DNA from: Paludibacter sp.
Lineage (GTDB): Bacteria > Bacteroidota > Bacteroidia > Bacteroidales > Paludibacteraceae
DNA: 64,000 nucleotides
Reading direction: 5' to 3'
Assembly (NCBI GenBank): GCA_010365115.1
Contig: JAAFGX010000003.1
Span: 1 to 64,000, forward strand
Numbering within the stretch: the first letter of the stretch is position 1; every line of letters starts with the position of its first letter. Positions 1 through 9,245 of the stretch are shown here, in pieces. The translations under genes were made by a program, and so were the position numbers. Below the pieces are notes generated by a model. The model was not told where the DNA came from, searched no databases, and saw only the letters and a list, made by a program, of their open reading frames with translations.

Positions 1-93
1 CGGAAGGCTTTCAAACAAATAGTACAATTAGACATACTTGCCTGCGGCAGGCAGGGTCGACATTGGACTATATTGTTTGTGCAATCGGTATTA
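1..93 (+). repeat. Copy A of a short element with terminal inverted repeats (partial)
   Basis: This stretch matches most of the copy at 12555-12672 and, inverted, the copy at 6789-6936. It has the GCCTGC/GCAGGC palindrome in the middle and the right-hand terminus TGCAATCGGTATTA. The left terminus lies outside the window. No coding capacity for a transposase is present, so it resembles a MITE or a palindromic intergenic repeat. Its right end abuts the coding sequence of the immunity-like gene. Confidence 0.8.
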
Positions 94-393
94 GATGTAG
101 CTAAAGATTGGGAAAATGGTAATGCTTCAGTTGGCGATGCCAGAAAAGCATCTTTAGAAGCAATTTCAGTTGCAAATGAATCATCTAATCAAACTTCTAT
201 AGCAGTGGCACGCTCGGTAGGACATGCCGTTGCAACTGCTCACATGGCAGATCACTCGTTAATTGCTGCACAGTATGCATTAAAAGATTTGAAAAATGAA
301 GTAAAATCAGAAGAGGCTGAAAGAAAATGGCAAAATGAACAATTGTCAATAGAAATCAAAGAACTCATCTTATCAGCGAGGGCAAATAACTAA
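1..393 (+). CDS. Putative immunity protein (Imm-5-like), interrupted or truncated by a repeat
   Basis: From residue GAT at 94 the protein reads as the C-terminal part of the Ala/His-rich putative immunity protein family, often mislabelled exonuclease SbcC. It shows the pattern GDARKA, then ARSVGHAVATAHMADHS, then AAQYALK and AERKWQNEQL. The usual N-terminal third is absent. Instead the frame runs without a stop through repeat copy A to the window edge, and the first in-frame start candidate is a TTG at 73 inside the repeat. It is either a 5'-truncated pseudogene or a gene with the repeat inserted in frame and its start further left. No toxin gene is visible. Function is inferred only from family resemblance. 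Confidence 0.5.
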   Translation, partial: RKAFKQIVQLDILACGRQGRHWTILFVQSVLDVAKDWENGNASVGDARKASLEAISVANESSNQTSIAVARSVGHAVATAHMADHSLIAAQYALKDLKNEVKSEEAERKWQNEQLSIEIKELILSARANN

Positions 394-410
394 AAACAGT
401 AGAATCCAAC

Positions 411-1475
411 TTAATATTCCTTACTTTTTTCTCCTCTTAAAACACGCAATCCACTCATAGCCAAAGCTTCCATTTCATCTTCTCCAGGATAAATAACCAC
501 TTTGGCTAATGAAGAAATCATTTTTTTGATATATCCAACCACCAACTGACTATGTGCAATACCACCTGTAAGAATAATGGCATCGGCTTCACCTTTCAGT
601 ACCACATACATTGATCCGATTTCTTTTGCAACGGTGTATGCCATTGCCTGAATTATCAGTTTTGATTTTTCATCGCCGGCTTCGGCTCTTTCAACCACCA
701 AATTTGCTTCATTGGTTCCTAAATGTGCCATTAACCCACCATTTCCTACCAACATTTTTTTAATATCTTCGTAACTATGTTTTCCGTCAAAACACAACTT
801 AACAAGTAGTCCTGCATCCAGAGTTCCTGCACGTTCCGGCGAAAACGGACCATATCCATCCAATCCCTGATTTACATCCACCACTTTTCCCTGCTTGTGT
901 GCTGCTACAGAGATTCCACCTCCCATATGAGCAACTACCAGATTCAACTTTTCGTATATTGTACTATTTGCTGCTGCATATTTACGTCCCACTGCCTTGT
1001 GATTCAATGCGTGAAACATCGAACGTCGGGGTATTTGTGGCAAACCGCTGATTCGTGCTACATCCTGCAATTCGTCTACTACAACTGGGTCGGCAATAAA
1101 TGCTTTGCAATTTAGTATGCCATCTGCTATTTCCCGTGCAAGAATTCCGCCCAGATTACTGGCATGTTCACCTATAGTAGAATACTTCAAATCATAGATT
1201 AATTTATCATTGACTTCATAAACTCCTGATTCGAGTGGGCGAACTAATCCTCCGCGACCAACTACCGCAGACAAGTCAGACAAAGCAATGCCATCATCTT
1301 TCAATCGTTTCAGTATAATATCTTTTCTGAAAATATATTGTTCATACATTGTAATAAAAGGTCTTAATTCTTCCGAAGTATGACGAATCGTATGAAGACA
1401 AATTAGTTTTTCTTCTTCATAAACGGCCAGTTTAGTGGAGGTAGATCCCGGATTTACAGAAAGAATTTTATGCAT
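411..1475 (-). CDS. buk: Butyrate kinase
   Basis: This is a 354-residue ASKHA-fold acetate/butyrate kinase. It interconverts butyryl phosphate plus ADP with butyrate plus ATP, the last ATP-forming step of butyrate fermentation. The N-terminal phosphate loop NPGSTSTKLAVY, the VGRGGLV segment, HMGGGISVA and the adenosine-site ILTGGIAHS motif are all visible, and the length is normal for Buk. Phosphotransbutyrylase (ptb), its usual operon partner, is not on either side inside the window. A -7/-33 promoter lies upstream at 1533-1566. A role with branched-chain acyl phosphates is possible. Confidence 0.93.
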   Translation of the reverse strand: MHKILSVNPGSTSTKLAVYEEEKLICLHTIRHTSEELRPFITMYEQYIFRKDIILKRLKDDGIALSDLSAVVGRGGLVRPLESGVYEVNDKLIYDLKYSTIGEHASNLGGILAREIADGILNCKAFIADPVVVDELQDVARISGLPQIPRRSMFHALNHKAVGRKYAAANSTIYEKLNLVVAHMGGGISVAAHKQGKVVDVNQGLDGYGPFSPERAGTLDAGLLVKLCFDGKHSYEDIKKMLVGNGGLMAHLGTNEANLVVERAEAGDEKSKLIIQAMAYTVAKEIGSMYVVLKGEADAIILTGGIAHSQLVVGYIKKMISSLAKVVIYPGEDEMEALAMSGLRVLRGEKSKEY

Positions 1476-1532
1476 AATGATTAATTGAATGATTATTGAT
1501 GCTGTAAATGGTTGAATTTACATTTACATTTA

Positions 1533-1566
1533 CAAAGATAGTTTTAAGTAATGAATTAAAAACAAA
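1533..1566 (-). promoter_or_regulatory. Bacteroidetes-type promoter for buk
   Basis: On the minus strand this reads TTTG, 22 nt, TATCTTTG, matching the phylum's TTTG/TAnnTTTG consensus with a slightly long spacer. It lies about 60 nt upstream of the buk start codon. Confidence 0.55.
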
Positions 1567-1653
1567 AACCGAATAGATTTCTATCATAAATCTGTATAAA
1601 AATACCTTACTAAAAAACATTATGAATTTGAAAGTCTTTTTTTCTTTTAAATC

Positions 1654-1685
1654 TTTGTATCATAAAGAATTATTTTGTACTTTTG
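1654..1685 (+). promoter_or_regulatory. Promoter of the rimP-nusA-infB operon
   Basis: TTTG at 1654-1657, a 20-nt spacer and TACTTTTG at 1678-1685 match the -33/-7 consensus. Transcription from here would begin near 1692, downstream of the ATG at 1622. The longer upstream reading frame therefore cannot be the real rimP start. Confidence 0.7.
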
Positions 1686-1705
1686 CAAACGATATAGGAT
1701 ATATG

Positions 1706-1725
1706 GAGGGGACGACAGTCCCCTC
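1706..1725 (+). promoter_or_regulatory. GC-rich hairpin in the rimP leader
   Basis: GAGGGGAC and GTCCCCTC form a perfect 8-bp stem around a GACA loop in an otherwise AT-rich 5' leader, between the promoter and the rimP ATG at 1748. No U-run follows, so it is not an intrinsic terminator. It is a candidate regulatory structure for this translation/transcription-factor operon. Confidence 0.6.
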
Positions 1726-1747
1726 ATTTGTTAGAATAACACCAAAT

Positions 1748-2215
1748 ATGATATCAAAAGATACAGTAAATCAGATAGTTGAAGATTTTTTAATTGAAAA
1801 GAACTATTATCTGGTAGATATAAAAATCACATCGGATAACCATATTTCGGTAGAAATAGACTCATTTGATGGAGTAAGAATTGAGTTTTGTGCTGAATTA
1901 AACCGTCATATTCAATCATTACTCGACCGAGAAGTGGAGGATTATGAATTAGATGTGAGTTCGGCGGGTTTGACCGAGCCATTTAAAGTGACTAAACAAT
2001 ATGAAAAAAATATTGGCAACGAAGTAGAAGTATTGTCCAAATCGGGTCAAAAATTTGTTGGTGAATTGATAGAAGTAAACGATACTGAATTTGTTTTACA
2101 AATTGAAAAGATAGAGAAACCGGAAGGATCGAAACGCAAAGTTACTGTAAACGAAAACCTTACATTCTTATACGAAGATATAAAAACTACAAAATATATT
2201 ATTAGATTCAAATAA
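1748..2215 (+). CDS. rimP: Ribosome maturation factor RimP
   Basis: RimP assists 30S subunit maturation. The chosen start gives 155 residues beginning MISKDTVNQIVEDFL, the normal family beginning. An in-frame ATG at 1622 would add 42 unrelated residues and lies upstream of the promoter. The N-terminal domain shows YYLVDIKITSDNHISVEID, and the DYELDVSSAGLTEPF motif is the RimP signature. The C-terminal SH3-like domain covers roughly residues 88-155. It is the first gene of the conserved rimP-nusA-infB operon, with nusA starting 3 nt after its stop. Confidence 0.93.
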   Translation: MISKDTVNQIVEDFLIEKNYYLVDIKITSDNHISVEIDSFDGVRIEFCAELNRHIQSLLDREVEDYELDVSSAGLTEPFKVTKQYEKNIGNEVEVLSKSGQKFVGELIEVNDTEFVLQIEKIEKPEGSKRKVTVNENLTFLYEDIKTTKYIIRFK

Positions 2216-2218
2216 GCC

Positions 2219-3505
2219 ATGAGCAAAAAAGAAACTATTAGCTTAATTGATACTTTTTCGGAGTTTAAAGAGCTAAAAAACATCGACAGAAGTACACTGA
2301 TAAGTGTAATGGAAGAGTCGTTCCGCAATGTAATTTCAAAAATGTTCGGGACCGATGAAAATTATGATGTGATTATTAACCCTGACAAAGGTGACTTCGA
2401 AATTTATCGCAATCGTACTGTGGTAGCCGATGATGAATTGGAAGATTCAAATTTAGAAATTTCATTAACTGATGCTAAAAAAATAGATGAGGATTATGAA
2501 ATTGGTGAAGATGTTACCGATACTGTGGACTTTTTAGGTTTTGGACGTCGTGCTATTCTTACACTTCGTCAAACTCTTTCATCCAAAATTCTTGAGTTAC
2601 AAAAGGACAATGTTTTCTCGAAATACAGTGAGAAAGTTGGACAGATTGTAAGTGCTGAATTATATCAAATCTGGAAAAAAGAAATGTTGCTCATCGATGA
2701 TGAAGGCAATGAGCTATATTTACCAAAATCGGAACAAATCCCAACTGACTTTTACCGCAAAGGCGATACCGTTCGTGCTGTTGTAGCCATGGTTGAGAAT
2801 AAAAATAATAACCCTAAAATTATTCTTTCGCGTATCTCTCCTGTATTTCTGGAACGATTGTTCGAACTTGAAGTTCCTGAAATTCACGAAGGATTAATTA
2901 CTATTAAGAAAATTGCACGTATTCCGGGTGAACGTGCTAAAGTGGCAGTGGAATCGTACGACGATCGTATTGATCCTGTTGGGGCTTGTGTGGGTGTAAA
3001 AGGTTCACGTATTCATGGTATTGTTCGTGAGTTACGAAATGAAAACATAGATGTGATTAATTACACTAACAATTTAAACCTGTTTATTTCCAGAGCTTTA
3101 AGCCCGGCAAAAATATCCTCTATCCGCCTGAACGAGGCTGATAAAAAAGCAGAAATATATCTGAAACCCGATGAAGTTTCGCAAGCAATAGGAAAAGGCG
3201 GATTAAATATCAAATTAGCCGGATTACTCACTGGTTATACATTGGATGTTTTCCGCGAATTAGATGAAGAAGCTGAAACGGAAGATATTTACTTAGATGA
3301 ATTCAGTGATGAAATTGATCAATGGGTAATTGATGCTTTAAAAGCCATTGGTTGTGATACTGCAAAAAGTGTTTTGGCAATTTCTCGTCAGGATTTAGTA
3401 CGTCGTACTGATTTGGAAGAAGAAACTGTTGACGAAGTGCTTGCTATTTTGACTGCGGAATTTGAAGAAGAAACTGAAGAAACAGAGCAAACAGAAGAGA
3501 AATAA
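2219..3505 (+). CDS. nusA: Transcription termination/antitermination factor NusA
   Basis: NusA binds RNA polymerase and nascent RNA to modulate pausing, termination and antitermination. The 428-residue protein has the N-terminal RNAP-binding domain (to about residue 130), an S1 domain, and tandem KH domains including GACVGVKGSRIHGIV near residue 255 and the second KH loop IGKGGLNIKLA. A helix-hairpin-helix-like segment and an acidic Glu-rich tail follow. It lies 3 nt downstream of rimP, indicating cotranscription and probably translational coupling. Confidence 0.96.
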   Translation: MSKKETISLIDTFSEFKELKNIDRSTLISVMEESFRNVISKMFGTDENYDVIINPDKGDFEIYRNRTVVADDELEDSNLEISLTDAKKIDEDYEIGEDVTDTVDFLGFGRRAILTLRQTLSSKILELQKDNVFSKYSEKVGQIVSAELYQIWKKEMLLIDDEGNELYLPKSEQIPTDFYRKGDTVRAVVAMVENKNNNPKIILSRISPVFLERLFELEVPEIHEGLITIKKIARIPGERAKVAVESYDDRIDPVGACVGVKGSRIHGIVRELRNENIDVINYTNNLNLFISRALSPAKISSIRLNEADKKAEIYLKPDEVSQAIGKGGLNIKLAGLLTGYTLDVFRELDEEAETEDIYLDEFSDEIDQWVIDALKAIGCDTAKSVLAISRQDLVRRTDLEEETVDEVLAILTAEFEEETEETEQTEEK

Positions 3506-3612
3506 TACGTTACGTGTTTCGCATTATAGTTTTGAAAAAAATATATTTTAAAACTTTGCAAAAACGCTAGTCGTGTCATATTAAACAAATAAGAAAACTG
3601 TAATTATAGAAT

Positions 3613-6600
3613 ATGTCCATAAGATTAAGTAAAGCCTGTAAAGATTTGAATGTGGGAATGACCACCGCAGTAGAATTTTTGGCGAAAAAAGGTCATAAAA
3701 TTGTTGTCGACCCAAATTTAAAGTTGTCTGACGATTTGCACCTTTTGCTTGCAAAAGAATTTAACAAAGATATGGCTCTGAAAATTGAATCGGAGCGATT
3801 AAGTTTGGAGCGCCATCTAAAAGAAAAAGCCGAGACGGTTGCATTAGAAGGCTACAACACACCAAAACCAACCGAAAAACCGGTTGATTCTATTCATGTT
3901 TCAATTTCAGAAGATCAATTGCCTCATTTTAAATCTGTTGGACATATCGATTTGAATGCCAAAGCAAAACACCCTGAAAACAAAAAAGAAGAAACTAAAA
4001 AAGATATTAAGGAAAAGGTTATTGAAACTATAGTTCCTCAGGAGACTCCAAAAGTGCATATTGAGGAAGTTATTGTTAAAAATGAAACAATTAAAGCTGC
4101 CGAATCTAAAGCAGTAGTAGACGTATCAGCTCCTGAACCGGAAAAAGAGGTAATCAAACCGGTGGAAATTCCAACACCACAACCTGAAGTAGTGATTCCA
4201 AAACCTATAATAGAAACCCCAAAAGAGGAATTGAAAGAGGTGGAAAAACCAGTTGAAGAACAAGTACCTGCTAAGGAAGAAAAACCTGCATTTATTAAAC
4301 CAGCAAAAAAGATTGAATTAAAGATACAGGAAGTTGCTGAACCAATTGAAAAAAACGTCGAAACTAAAGATAACGATCACAAGGAGGATGAAATATTTTC
4401 ACTTGCTCGCCCGGCAATGGATAAAGCTCCAGTTGTGATTGGAACAATTGATCTTGGTCTTTTAAATCAAAGCACGCGTCCTAAGCCGAAGTCAAAAGAA
4501 CAAAAACGCAAGGAAAGAGAAGAAAAAAGTAAGTTTGTAGTTGATAAAAATAAACCGGTTGGAGATGGCGAGAAAAAAATTCTCCGATCAGCAGCTGAGG
4601 TAGCGAATTCACCTGCAACTAATCAACATAAAAAGAAACGCGAACGTTTCACGAATCAAAAAGTAGACATTACAAAAGTACCTCAACAAAACGGTCCTAC
4701 ACAAGGTTTTGCACATCCTAAAAAAGTTACGCCAGGCGCACCTGGAGCTCCAGGGAAACCAAACAACAATAACAAAGACAGAGTTAAACGACCAATCAGA
4801 ACAGCAGTTAACGAAGTTGATGTTCAAAAACAAATTAAAGAAACTTTAGCCCGCCTTTCTGGAGCAAACAAAAAAGGAAAAGGCTCCAAATATCGCCGCG
4901 ATAAACGTGACAGTGTGAATGTTCGTCAACAAGAACAAGCTCAACGGGAACGTGATGAAGAAAGCGTAATCAAACTTACAGAATTTGTTACTGCAAACGA
5001 ATTGGCGGTAATGATGGATGTATCGGTAAATCAAGTTATTGCAACTTGTATGAACATTGGGTTAATGGTTTCTATCAATCAACGATTGGATGCTGAAACT
5101 ATCAATATTGTAGCTGAAGAATTTGGATTTTCAACGGAATACGTGAGTGCCGATGTAATTGAAGCCATAGGCGAAGAAGAAATTGACACCGAAGCAGATT
5201 TAGTACCACGAGCACCGATTGTAACCGTTATGGGTCACGTCGATCATGGTAAAACATCATTGCTCGATTATATTCGTAAAGCAAATGTAATTGCCGGAGA
5301 AGCTGGAGGTATTACCCAACATATTGGTGCATACAATGTACAACTCGAAAATGGTCAACGAATAACTTTCCTTGATACTCCCGGACACGAAGCGTTTACC
5401 GCCATGCGTGCACGTGGAGCAAAAGTTACTGATATTGCCATCATCATTGTGGCTGCCGACGATAACGTGATGCCTCAAACTATTGAAGCGATTAATCATG
5501 CTGCAGCTGCAAATGTTCCAATGGTATTTGCAATAAACAAAGTAGACAAACCGGGAGCAAATCCTGAGAAGATTAAGGAAACATTAGCTCAAATGAATTA
5601 TCTGGTTGAAGATTGGGGTGGAAAATACCAGTCACAGGATATTTCGGCAAAACAAGGAATTGGCATTGCAGAATTATTGGAAAAAGTACTACTAGAAGCT
5701 GAATTACTTGAGCTGAAAGCTAATCCAAACAAACGTGCCATTGGTTCAGTTATTGAGTCAACATTAGATAAAGGTCGTGGTTTTGTTTCTACAATTTTGG
5801 TTCATAACGGTACACTTCGTCAAGGCGATGCAGTACTTGCTGGAACACATTACGGAAAAATAAAAGCCATGTTTAATGAACGAAACCAACGTATCCAAGA
5901 AGTAAAACCGGGTGAACCAGTATTAATCTTAGGATTGAATGGTGCTCCTCAAGCTGGTGATAATTTCAACGTAATGTCTTCGGAACAAGAAGCAAGAGAC
6001 ATTGCAAACAAACGCGAGCAATTACAACGGGAACAAAGTATACGAACAAAAAAACACTTTACACTTGACGAATTGGGTCGCCGTATTGCATTGGGTGATT
6101 TCAAGGAATTAAATATTATCGTAAAAGGTGACGTTGACGGTTCAGTAGAAGCTTTATCAGACTCTTTACTTAATCTATCGACCGAGAATATTCAGGTAAA
6201 TGTAATTCACAAAGCTGTTGGGGCTATTTCCGATTCGGATATAATGTTGGCAGCAGCTTCCAATGCAATAATTTGTGGATTCCAGGTACGACCAACTTCA
6301 ACTGCACGTAAAATGGCAGATAAAGAAGAAATTGATATTCGTTTGTATTCTATCATTTACGATGCAATTGAAGAAATCAAATCAGCAATGGAAGGTATGC
6401 TTTCTCCGGAAATCAGAGAAGAAATTACTGCTACAGTTGAAATCCGTGAAGTATTCAAAATTACAAAAGTGGGTACAATTGCCGGTTGTTTGGTTCGCGA
6501 AGGAAAAATCAAACGAGGAAATAAAGTACGTATTATTCGTGATGGTATTGTAGTCTTTACCGGAGAACTTGAATCCTTGAAGCGTTTTAAAGAAGATGTA

Positions 6601-6714
6601 AAAGAAGTAGGAACAAACTACGAATGTGGTTTGAATATCAAGAATTACAATGATATACAAGTAGGTGATATGGTGGAAAGTTATGAAGAAACTGAAGTAA
6701 GAAAAACGTTATAA
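3613..6714 (+). CDS. infB: Translation initiation factor IF-2
   Basis: IF-2 is the GTPase that brings initiator tRNA to the 30S subunit and promotes subunit joining. The 1033-residue length is typical of the phylum, which has a long, low-complexity N-terminus rich in Lys, Glu and Pro (about residues 80-470). The G domain has the P-loop GHVDHGKT at residues 541-548, DTPGHEAF near 588 and NKVDKPG near 642. Domains II-IV follow. It is the last gene of the rimP-nusA-infB operon, 107 nt after nusA and followed by a strong terminator. Confidence 0.97.
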   Translation: MSIRLSKACKDLNVGMTTAVEFLAKKGHKIVVDPNLKLSDDLHLLLAKEFNKDMALKIESERLSLERHLKEKAETVALEGYNTPKPTEKPVDSIHVSISEDQLPHFKSVGHIDLNAKAKHPENKKEETKKDIKEKVIETIVPQETPKVHIEEVIVKNETIKAAESKAVVDVSAPEPEKEVIKPVEIPTPQPEVVIPKPIIETPKEELKEVEKPVEEQVPAKEEKPAFIKPAKKIELKIQEVAEPIEKNVETKDNDHKEDEIFSLARPAMDKAPVVIGTIDLGLLNQSTRPKPKSKEQKRKEREEKSKFVVDKNKPVGDGEKKILRSAAEVANSPATNQHKKKRERFTNQKVDITKVPQQNGPTQGFAHPKKVTPGAPGAPGKPNNNNKDRVKRPIRTAVNEVDVQKQIKETLARLSGANKKGKGSKYRRDKRDSVNVRQQEQAQRERDEESVIKLTEFVTANELAVMMDVSVNQVIATCMNIGLMVSINQRLDAETINIVAEEFGFSTEYVSADVIEAIGEEEIDTEADLVPRAPIVTVMGHVDHGKTSLLDYIRKANVIAGEAGGITQHIGAYNVQLENGQRITFLDTPGHEAFTAMRARGAKVTDIAIIIVAADDNVMPQTIEAINHAAAANVPMVFAINKVDKPGANPEKIKETLAQMNYLVEDWGGKYQSQDISAKQGIGIAELLEKVLLEAELLELKANPNKRAIGSVIESTLDKGRGFVSTILVHNGTLRQGDAVLAGTHYGKIKAMFNERNQRIQEVKPGEPVLILGLNGAPQAGDNFNVMSSEQEARDIANKREQLQREQSIRTKKHFTLDELGRRIALGDFKELNIIVKGDVDGSVEALSDSLLNLSTENIQVNVIHKAVGAISDSDIMLAAASNAIICGFQVRPTSTARKMADKEEIDIRLYSIIYDAIEEIKSAMEGMLSPEIREEITATVEIREVFKITKVGTIAGCLVREGKIKRGNKVRIIRDGIVVFTGELESLKRFKEDVKEVGTNYECGLNIKNYNDIQVGDMVESYEETEVRKTL

Positions 6715-6731
6715 TAAATTCCAATTATCCT

Positions 6732-6769
6732 AAAAAATGCCGGACTCAGAAGAGTTCGGCATTTTTTTA
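6732..6769 (+). terminator. Intrinsic terminator after infB
   Basis: A-run plus ATGCCGGACTC pairs with GAGTTCGGCAT around an AGAA loop and is followed by seven T residues. It starts 18 nt after the infB stop. Confidence 0.9.
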
Positions 6770-6788
6770 TGTAAGTATAAATTATGTC

Positions 6789-6936
6789 TAATACCGATTG
6801 CAGAAATAATTCAGTTCAATGTCTACCCTGCCTGCCGCAGGCAAGTGCGTCTAATGGAACATCCCGTATATTGGGATTGTACTGTTTATTTCTATACCTT
6901 CCGCAAGCGGAATCTCGAAATACTCAATCGGCATTA
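6789..6936 (-). repeat. Copy C of the terminal-inverted-repeat element (148 bp, inverted)
   Basis: The termini TAATACCGATTGCA (6789-6802) and CTCAATCGGCATTA (6923-6936) are near-perfect inverted repeats. The internal CCTGCCGCAGG palindrome and the TTCCGCAAGCGGAA palindrome match copy B. It lies between the convergent 3' ends of infB and the serine hydrolase gene, where insertion would be harmless. An apparent ORF over it (6737-6964) is not a gene. Confidence 0.8.
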
Positions 6937-6981
6937 TACCAAAGTTGACTTTGGGCTGAAATAAAAATTCATTTGGTATAA
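6934..6981. repeat. Inverted repeat TTATACCAAA/TTTGGTATAA
   Basis: Ten-base arms, perfectly complementary, are separated by 28 nt, and the left arm overlaps the end of repeat copy C. The same TTATACCAA word stands at 12499-12507 next to copy B, suggesting an association with the element or its target. Confidence 0.5.
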
Positions 6982-7001
6982 TTGGAAATTCAGAGTAATT
7001 T

Positions 7002-8210
7002 CTACTGTTTATTTATCACTTCCAATCCTGCATCGAGCCAAACAGTCATGTCTTTTGTATAATTCTGATCCAGATTATATTCTTTATCTCGCTTTTTTCC
7101 CAGACGAACAATAACCGCGTCTAATTCAGGGATTACAAAAATATATTGTCCGAGAATTCCTCGCATATACGGTATTTGAAGTCCATTATAATTGACTAAC
7201 CAAAACTGATAACCATAAAATTTGCAGGGAAAAGGTACAGGCACAATAGTATCATTTGGCAATGCTTTTGGTGTGTATTGCAACCAACTTGCAGGAGCTG
7301 TGGCAGCATTTATATAATTTGAATCAACAATTTGCTGTCCATTCCATTCGCCTTTATTCAATACTAACTGACCTAATCTTGCAAAATCACGCGCATTAGA
7401 ATTGAAACAACAATATGCTTTTTCCATTCCATCCTTGTGATCGAGAGACCAAAGTGCATCTTCTTCAGCCTGAATTGGAGTCCATATTTTTTCGGAAGCA
7501 TAGGTTGAAATATTTTTCCCAGTCGCTTTTTGAAGTAAAAATGCTAATATCTGACTCACACCACTTTGATAATTAAAACGCACACCGGGAATTTCTTCTA
7601 GCTTTTCAGTAAGTGTCAACTTCCATAAATCTTTTCCGTAATATGCATTGGTTGTTTTTGAGAATAGCGAGTTGTGCGATTCGTCCCACTCCACGCCTGC
7701 ACTCATTGTCAATAGATCTAATATTGTCAACACTTTACCATCGTACGAAGTCCATTCGGGCAAAAAGTCGCTAACCGGTTGTTCTACACTTTTGATAAAA
7801 CCATCTTGAATAGCACATCCTACAAGTAGTGAAATAATACTTTTTGACATTGAAAATGAATTACTTAAGCTCAATGGGCTATAATTACCCCAATATTGCT
7901 CTAAAATAATTTTATTATGTTGAATAACAATAAAAGCTACTGTTTCGTATTTTTTAAAATCGTCTTCAAATTCCACAGGAATTGAATTTTCAGTTGCATT
8001 TGCAGTGAATTTCCAAGGTTGAGGGTCATCTGCGCTGACTATCCTGTTTTCGAAAATTTTATGCTGATCAATCTTTGGCATTTGATGAATTAATGCCCTA
8101 TGAATATAATAATTAGAAGGAATAAATAAAAAAATACCTGCTCCGCCAAAAAATGACAAAAGCAGATAAAGAGCAATTTTCTTGAAAGAGATTTTTTTAG
8201 TAGACTTCAT
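7002..8210 (-). CDS. Serine hydrolase of the beta-lactamase (class C/esterase) family
   Basis: The 402-residue protein has an N-terminal membrane anchor (about residues 12-30) followed by a beta-lactamase-fold domain. The catalytic SxxK motif is SMSK at residues 120-123 and the second Tyr motif is YQS at 214-216. The order resembles 6-aminohexanoate-dimer hydrolase-like esterases and D,D-peptidase-like proteins rather than true beta-lactamases. It probably acts outside the inner membrane. The substrate cannot be deduced. It stands alone, convergent with infB. Confidence 0.85.
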   Translation of the reverse strand: MKSTKKISFKKIALYLLLSFFGGAGIFLFIPSNYYIHRALIHQMPKIDQHKIFENRIVSADDPQPWKFTANATENSIPVEFEDDFKKYETVAFIVIQHNKIILEQYWGNYSPLSLSNSFSMSKSIISLLVGCAIQDGFIKSVEQPVSDFLPEWTSYDGKVLTILDLLTMSAGVEWDESHNSLFSKTTNAYYGKDLWKLTLTEKLEEIPGVRFNYQSGVSQILAFLLQKATGKNISTYASEKIWTPIQAEEDALWSLDHKDGMEKAYCCFNSNARDFARLGQLVLNKGEWNGQQIVDSNYINAATAPASWLQYTPKALPNDTIVPVPFPCKFYGYQFWLVNYNGLQIPYMRGILGQYIFVIPELDAVIVRLGKKRDKEYNLDQNYTKDMTVWLDAGLEVINKQ

Positions 8211-8314
8211 AACAAATTTATTTATAAGTTATTAAATCTGTTTTGCAGTTTTCGGAAAAACAATTGTTTTTCGGTTGTTGTAGAGCAGAATTTAAATTTT
8301 TAAAAAAGGGAAAA

Positions 8315-9208
8315 CTAACATTTTATATTTAATTCATTTAATACAACACGTATTTTTTCGTATGTTTTAATAGTATTAGGAACCAACGGTAATCTTAATT
8401 GATTTTCGATAAAACCCATAACAGCCAACATACTTTTTACTCCGGCCGGATTTCCTTCAACAAAAAGCAACTCAATAAGTTCGGTAAAATGGTGATGAAT
8501 CTGACGCGAACTTGCATAATCGCCCTGCAAAGCCAGTCGAACCATTCTGCTGAATTCTTTCGGGAATGCATTTCCAATAACAGAAATAACACCTACAGCA
8601 CCAAGCGTGATGAGCGGAAAAGTAATTCCATCATCACCCGATATTACCATAAATTCATCTGGTTTATTCTTAATAATATCATCAATTTGTGTGAAATTTC
8701 CAGATGCCTCTTTTATGGCACAAATATTTTTATACTCCTTTGCAAGACGTAATGTAGTAGATGCCAACATATTTACACCGGTTCGTCCAGGAACGTTATA
8801 AAGTATTACCGGTAATGGCGAAGCGTTGGCAATTGCAGTATAATGTTGATACAAACCTTCCTGAGAGGGCTTGTTATAATAGGGTGTAACCGACAATATG
8901 GCATCAATTCCACTAAAATCGTACGTTGTAAGCTTTTCAACAACGGCCTTGGTATTGTTACCACCAACACCCAACACAATTGGCAATCTACCCGCAGCAC
9001 TTTGAATTACAAATCGGGTAACGTCTTCCTTTTCCTGTTCTGTTAATGTTGGAGTTTCAGCGGTTGTACCACATACAACAAGATAATCTGTTCCACTTTT
9101 AATTTGAAGCTCAACTATTCGGGCCAAAGCATCAAAATCAATAGATTCATCATTTTTGAATGGTGTAATCAAGGCAACACCCATTCCTGTCAGTTTATTA
9201 TTAGTCAT
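8315..9208 (-). CDS. dapA: 4-hydroxy-tetrahydrodipicolinate synthase
   Basis: DapA condenses pyruvate with aspartate semialdehyde, the first dedicated step to lysine and diaminopimelate. The start MTNNKLTGMGVALITPF gives 297 residues, the usual length; an upstream start at 9235 would sit in the promoter. The Schiff-base lysine is K166 in AIKEASGN, the catalytic Tyr is Y137 in ILYNVPGRTG, and GTTAE holds the Thr pair. It is third after ligA and a DUF6913 gene but has its own -7 element at 9233-9240. Confidence 0.96.
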   Translation of the reverse strand: MTNNKLTGMGVALITPFKNDESIDFDALARIVELQIKSGTDYLVVCGTTAETPTLTEQEKEDVTRFVIQSAAGRLPIVLGVGGNNTKAVVEKLTTYDFSGIDAILSVTPYYNKPSQEGLYQHYTAIANASPLPVILYNVPGRTGVNMLASTTLRLAKEYKNICAIKEASGNFTQIDDIIKNKPDEFMVISGDDGITFPLITLGAVGVISVIGNAFPKEFSRMVRLALQGDYASSRQIHHHFTELIELLFVEGNPAGVKSMLAVMGFIENQLRLPLVPNTIKTYEKIRVVLNELNIKC

Positions 9209-9232
9209 CGGTAGAAAAATACAATTTGTTTG

Positions 9233-9240
9233 CAAAAGTA
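9233..9240 (-). promoter_or_regulatory. -7 element for dapA
   Basis: TACTTTTG on the minus strand fits TAnnTTTG. It lies 25 nt upstream of the selected dapA ATG, in the short gap after the DUF6913 gene. No clear TTTG is found at -33. Confidence 0.45.
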
Positions 9241-9245
9241 ACGTT

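Noticed and set aside
1622-1747. 42-codon N-terminal extension of rimP
   Set aside because: It contains the operon promoter and the GC hairpin and has no counterpart in RimP proteins, so translation from 1622 is very unlikely.
6737-6964. 75-codon ORF after infB
   Set aside because: It begins in the infB terminator and runs across repeat copy C, and it has no protein-family resemblance.
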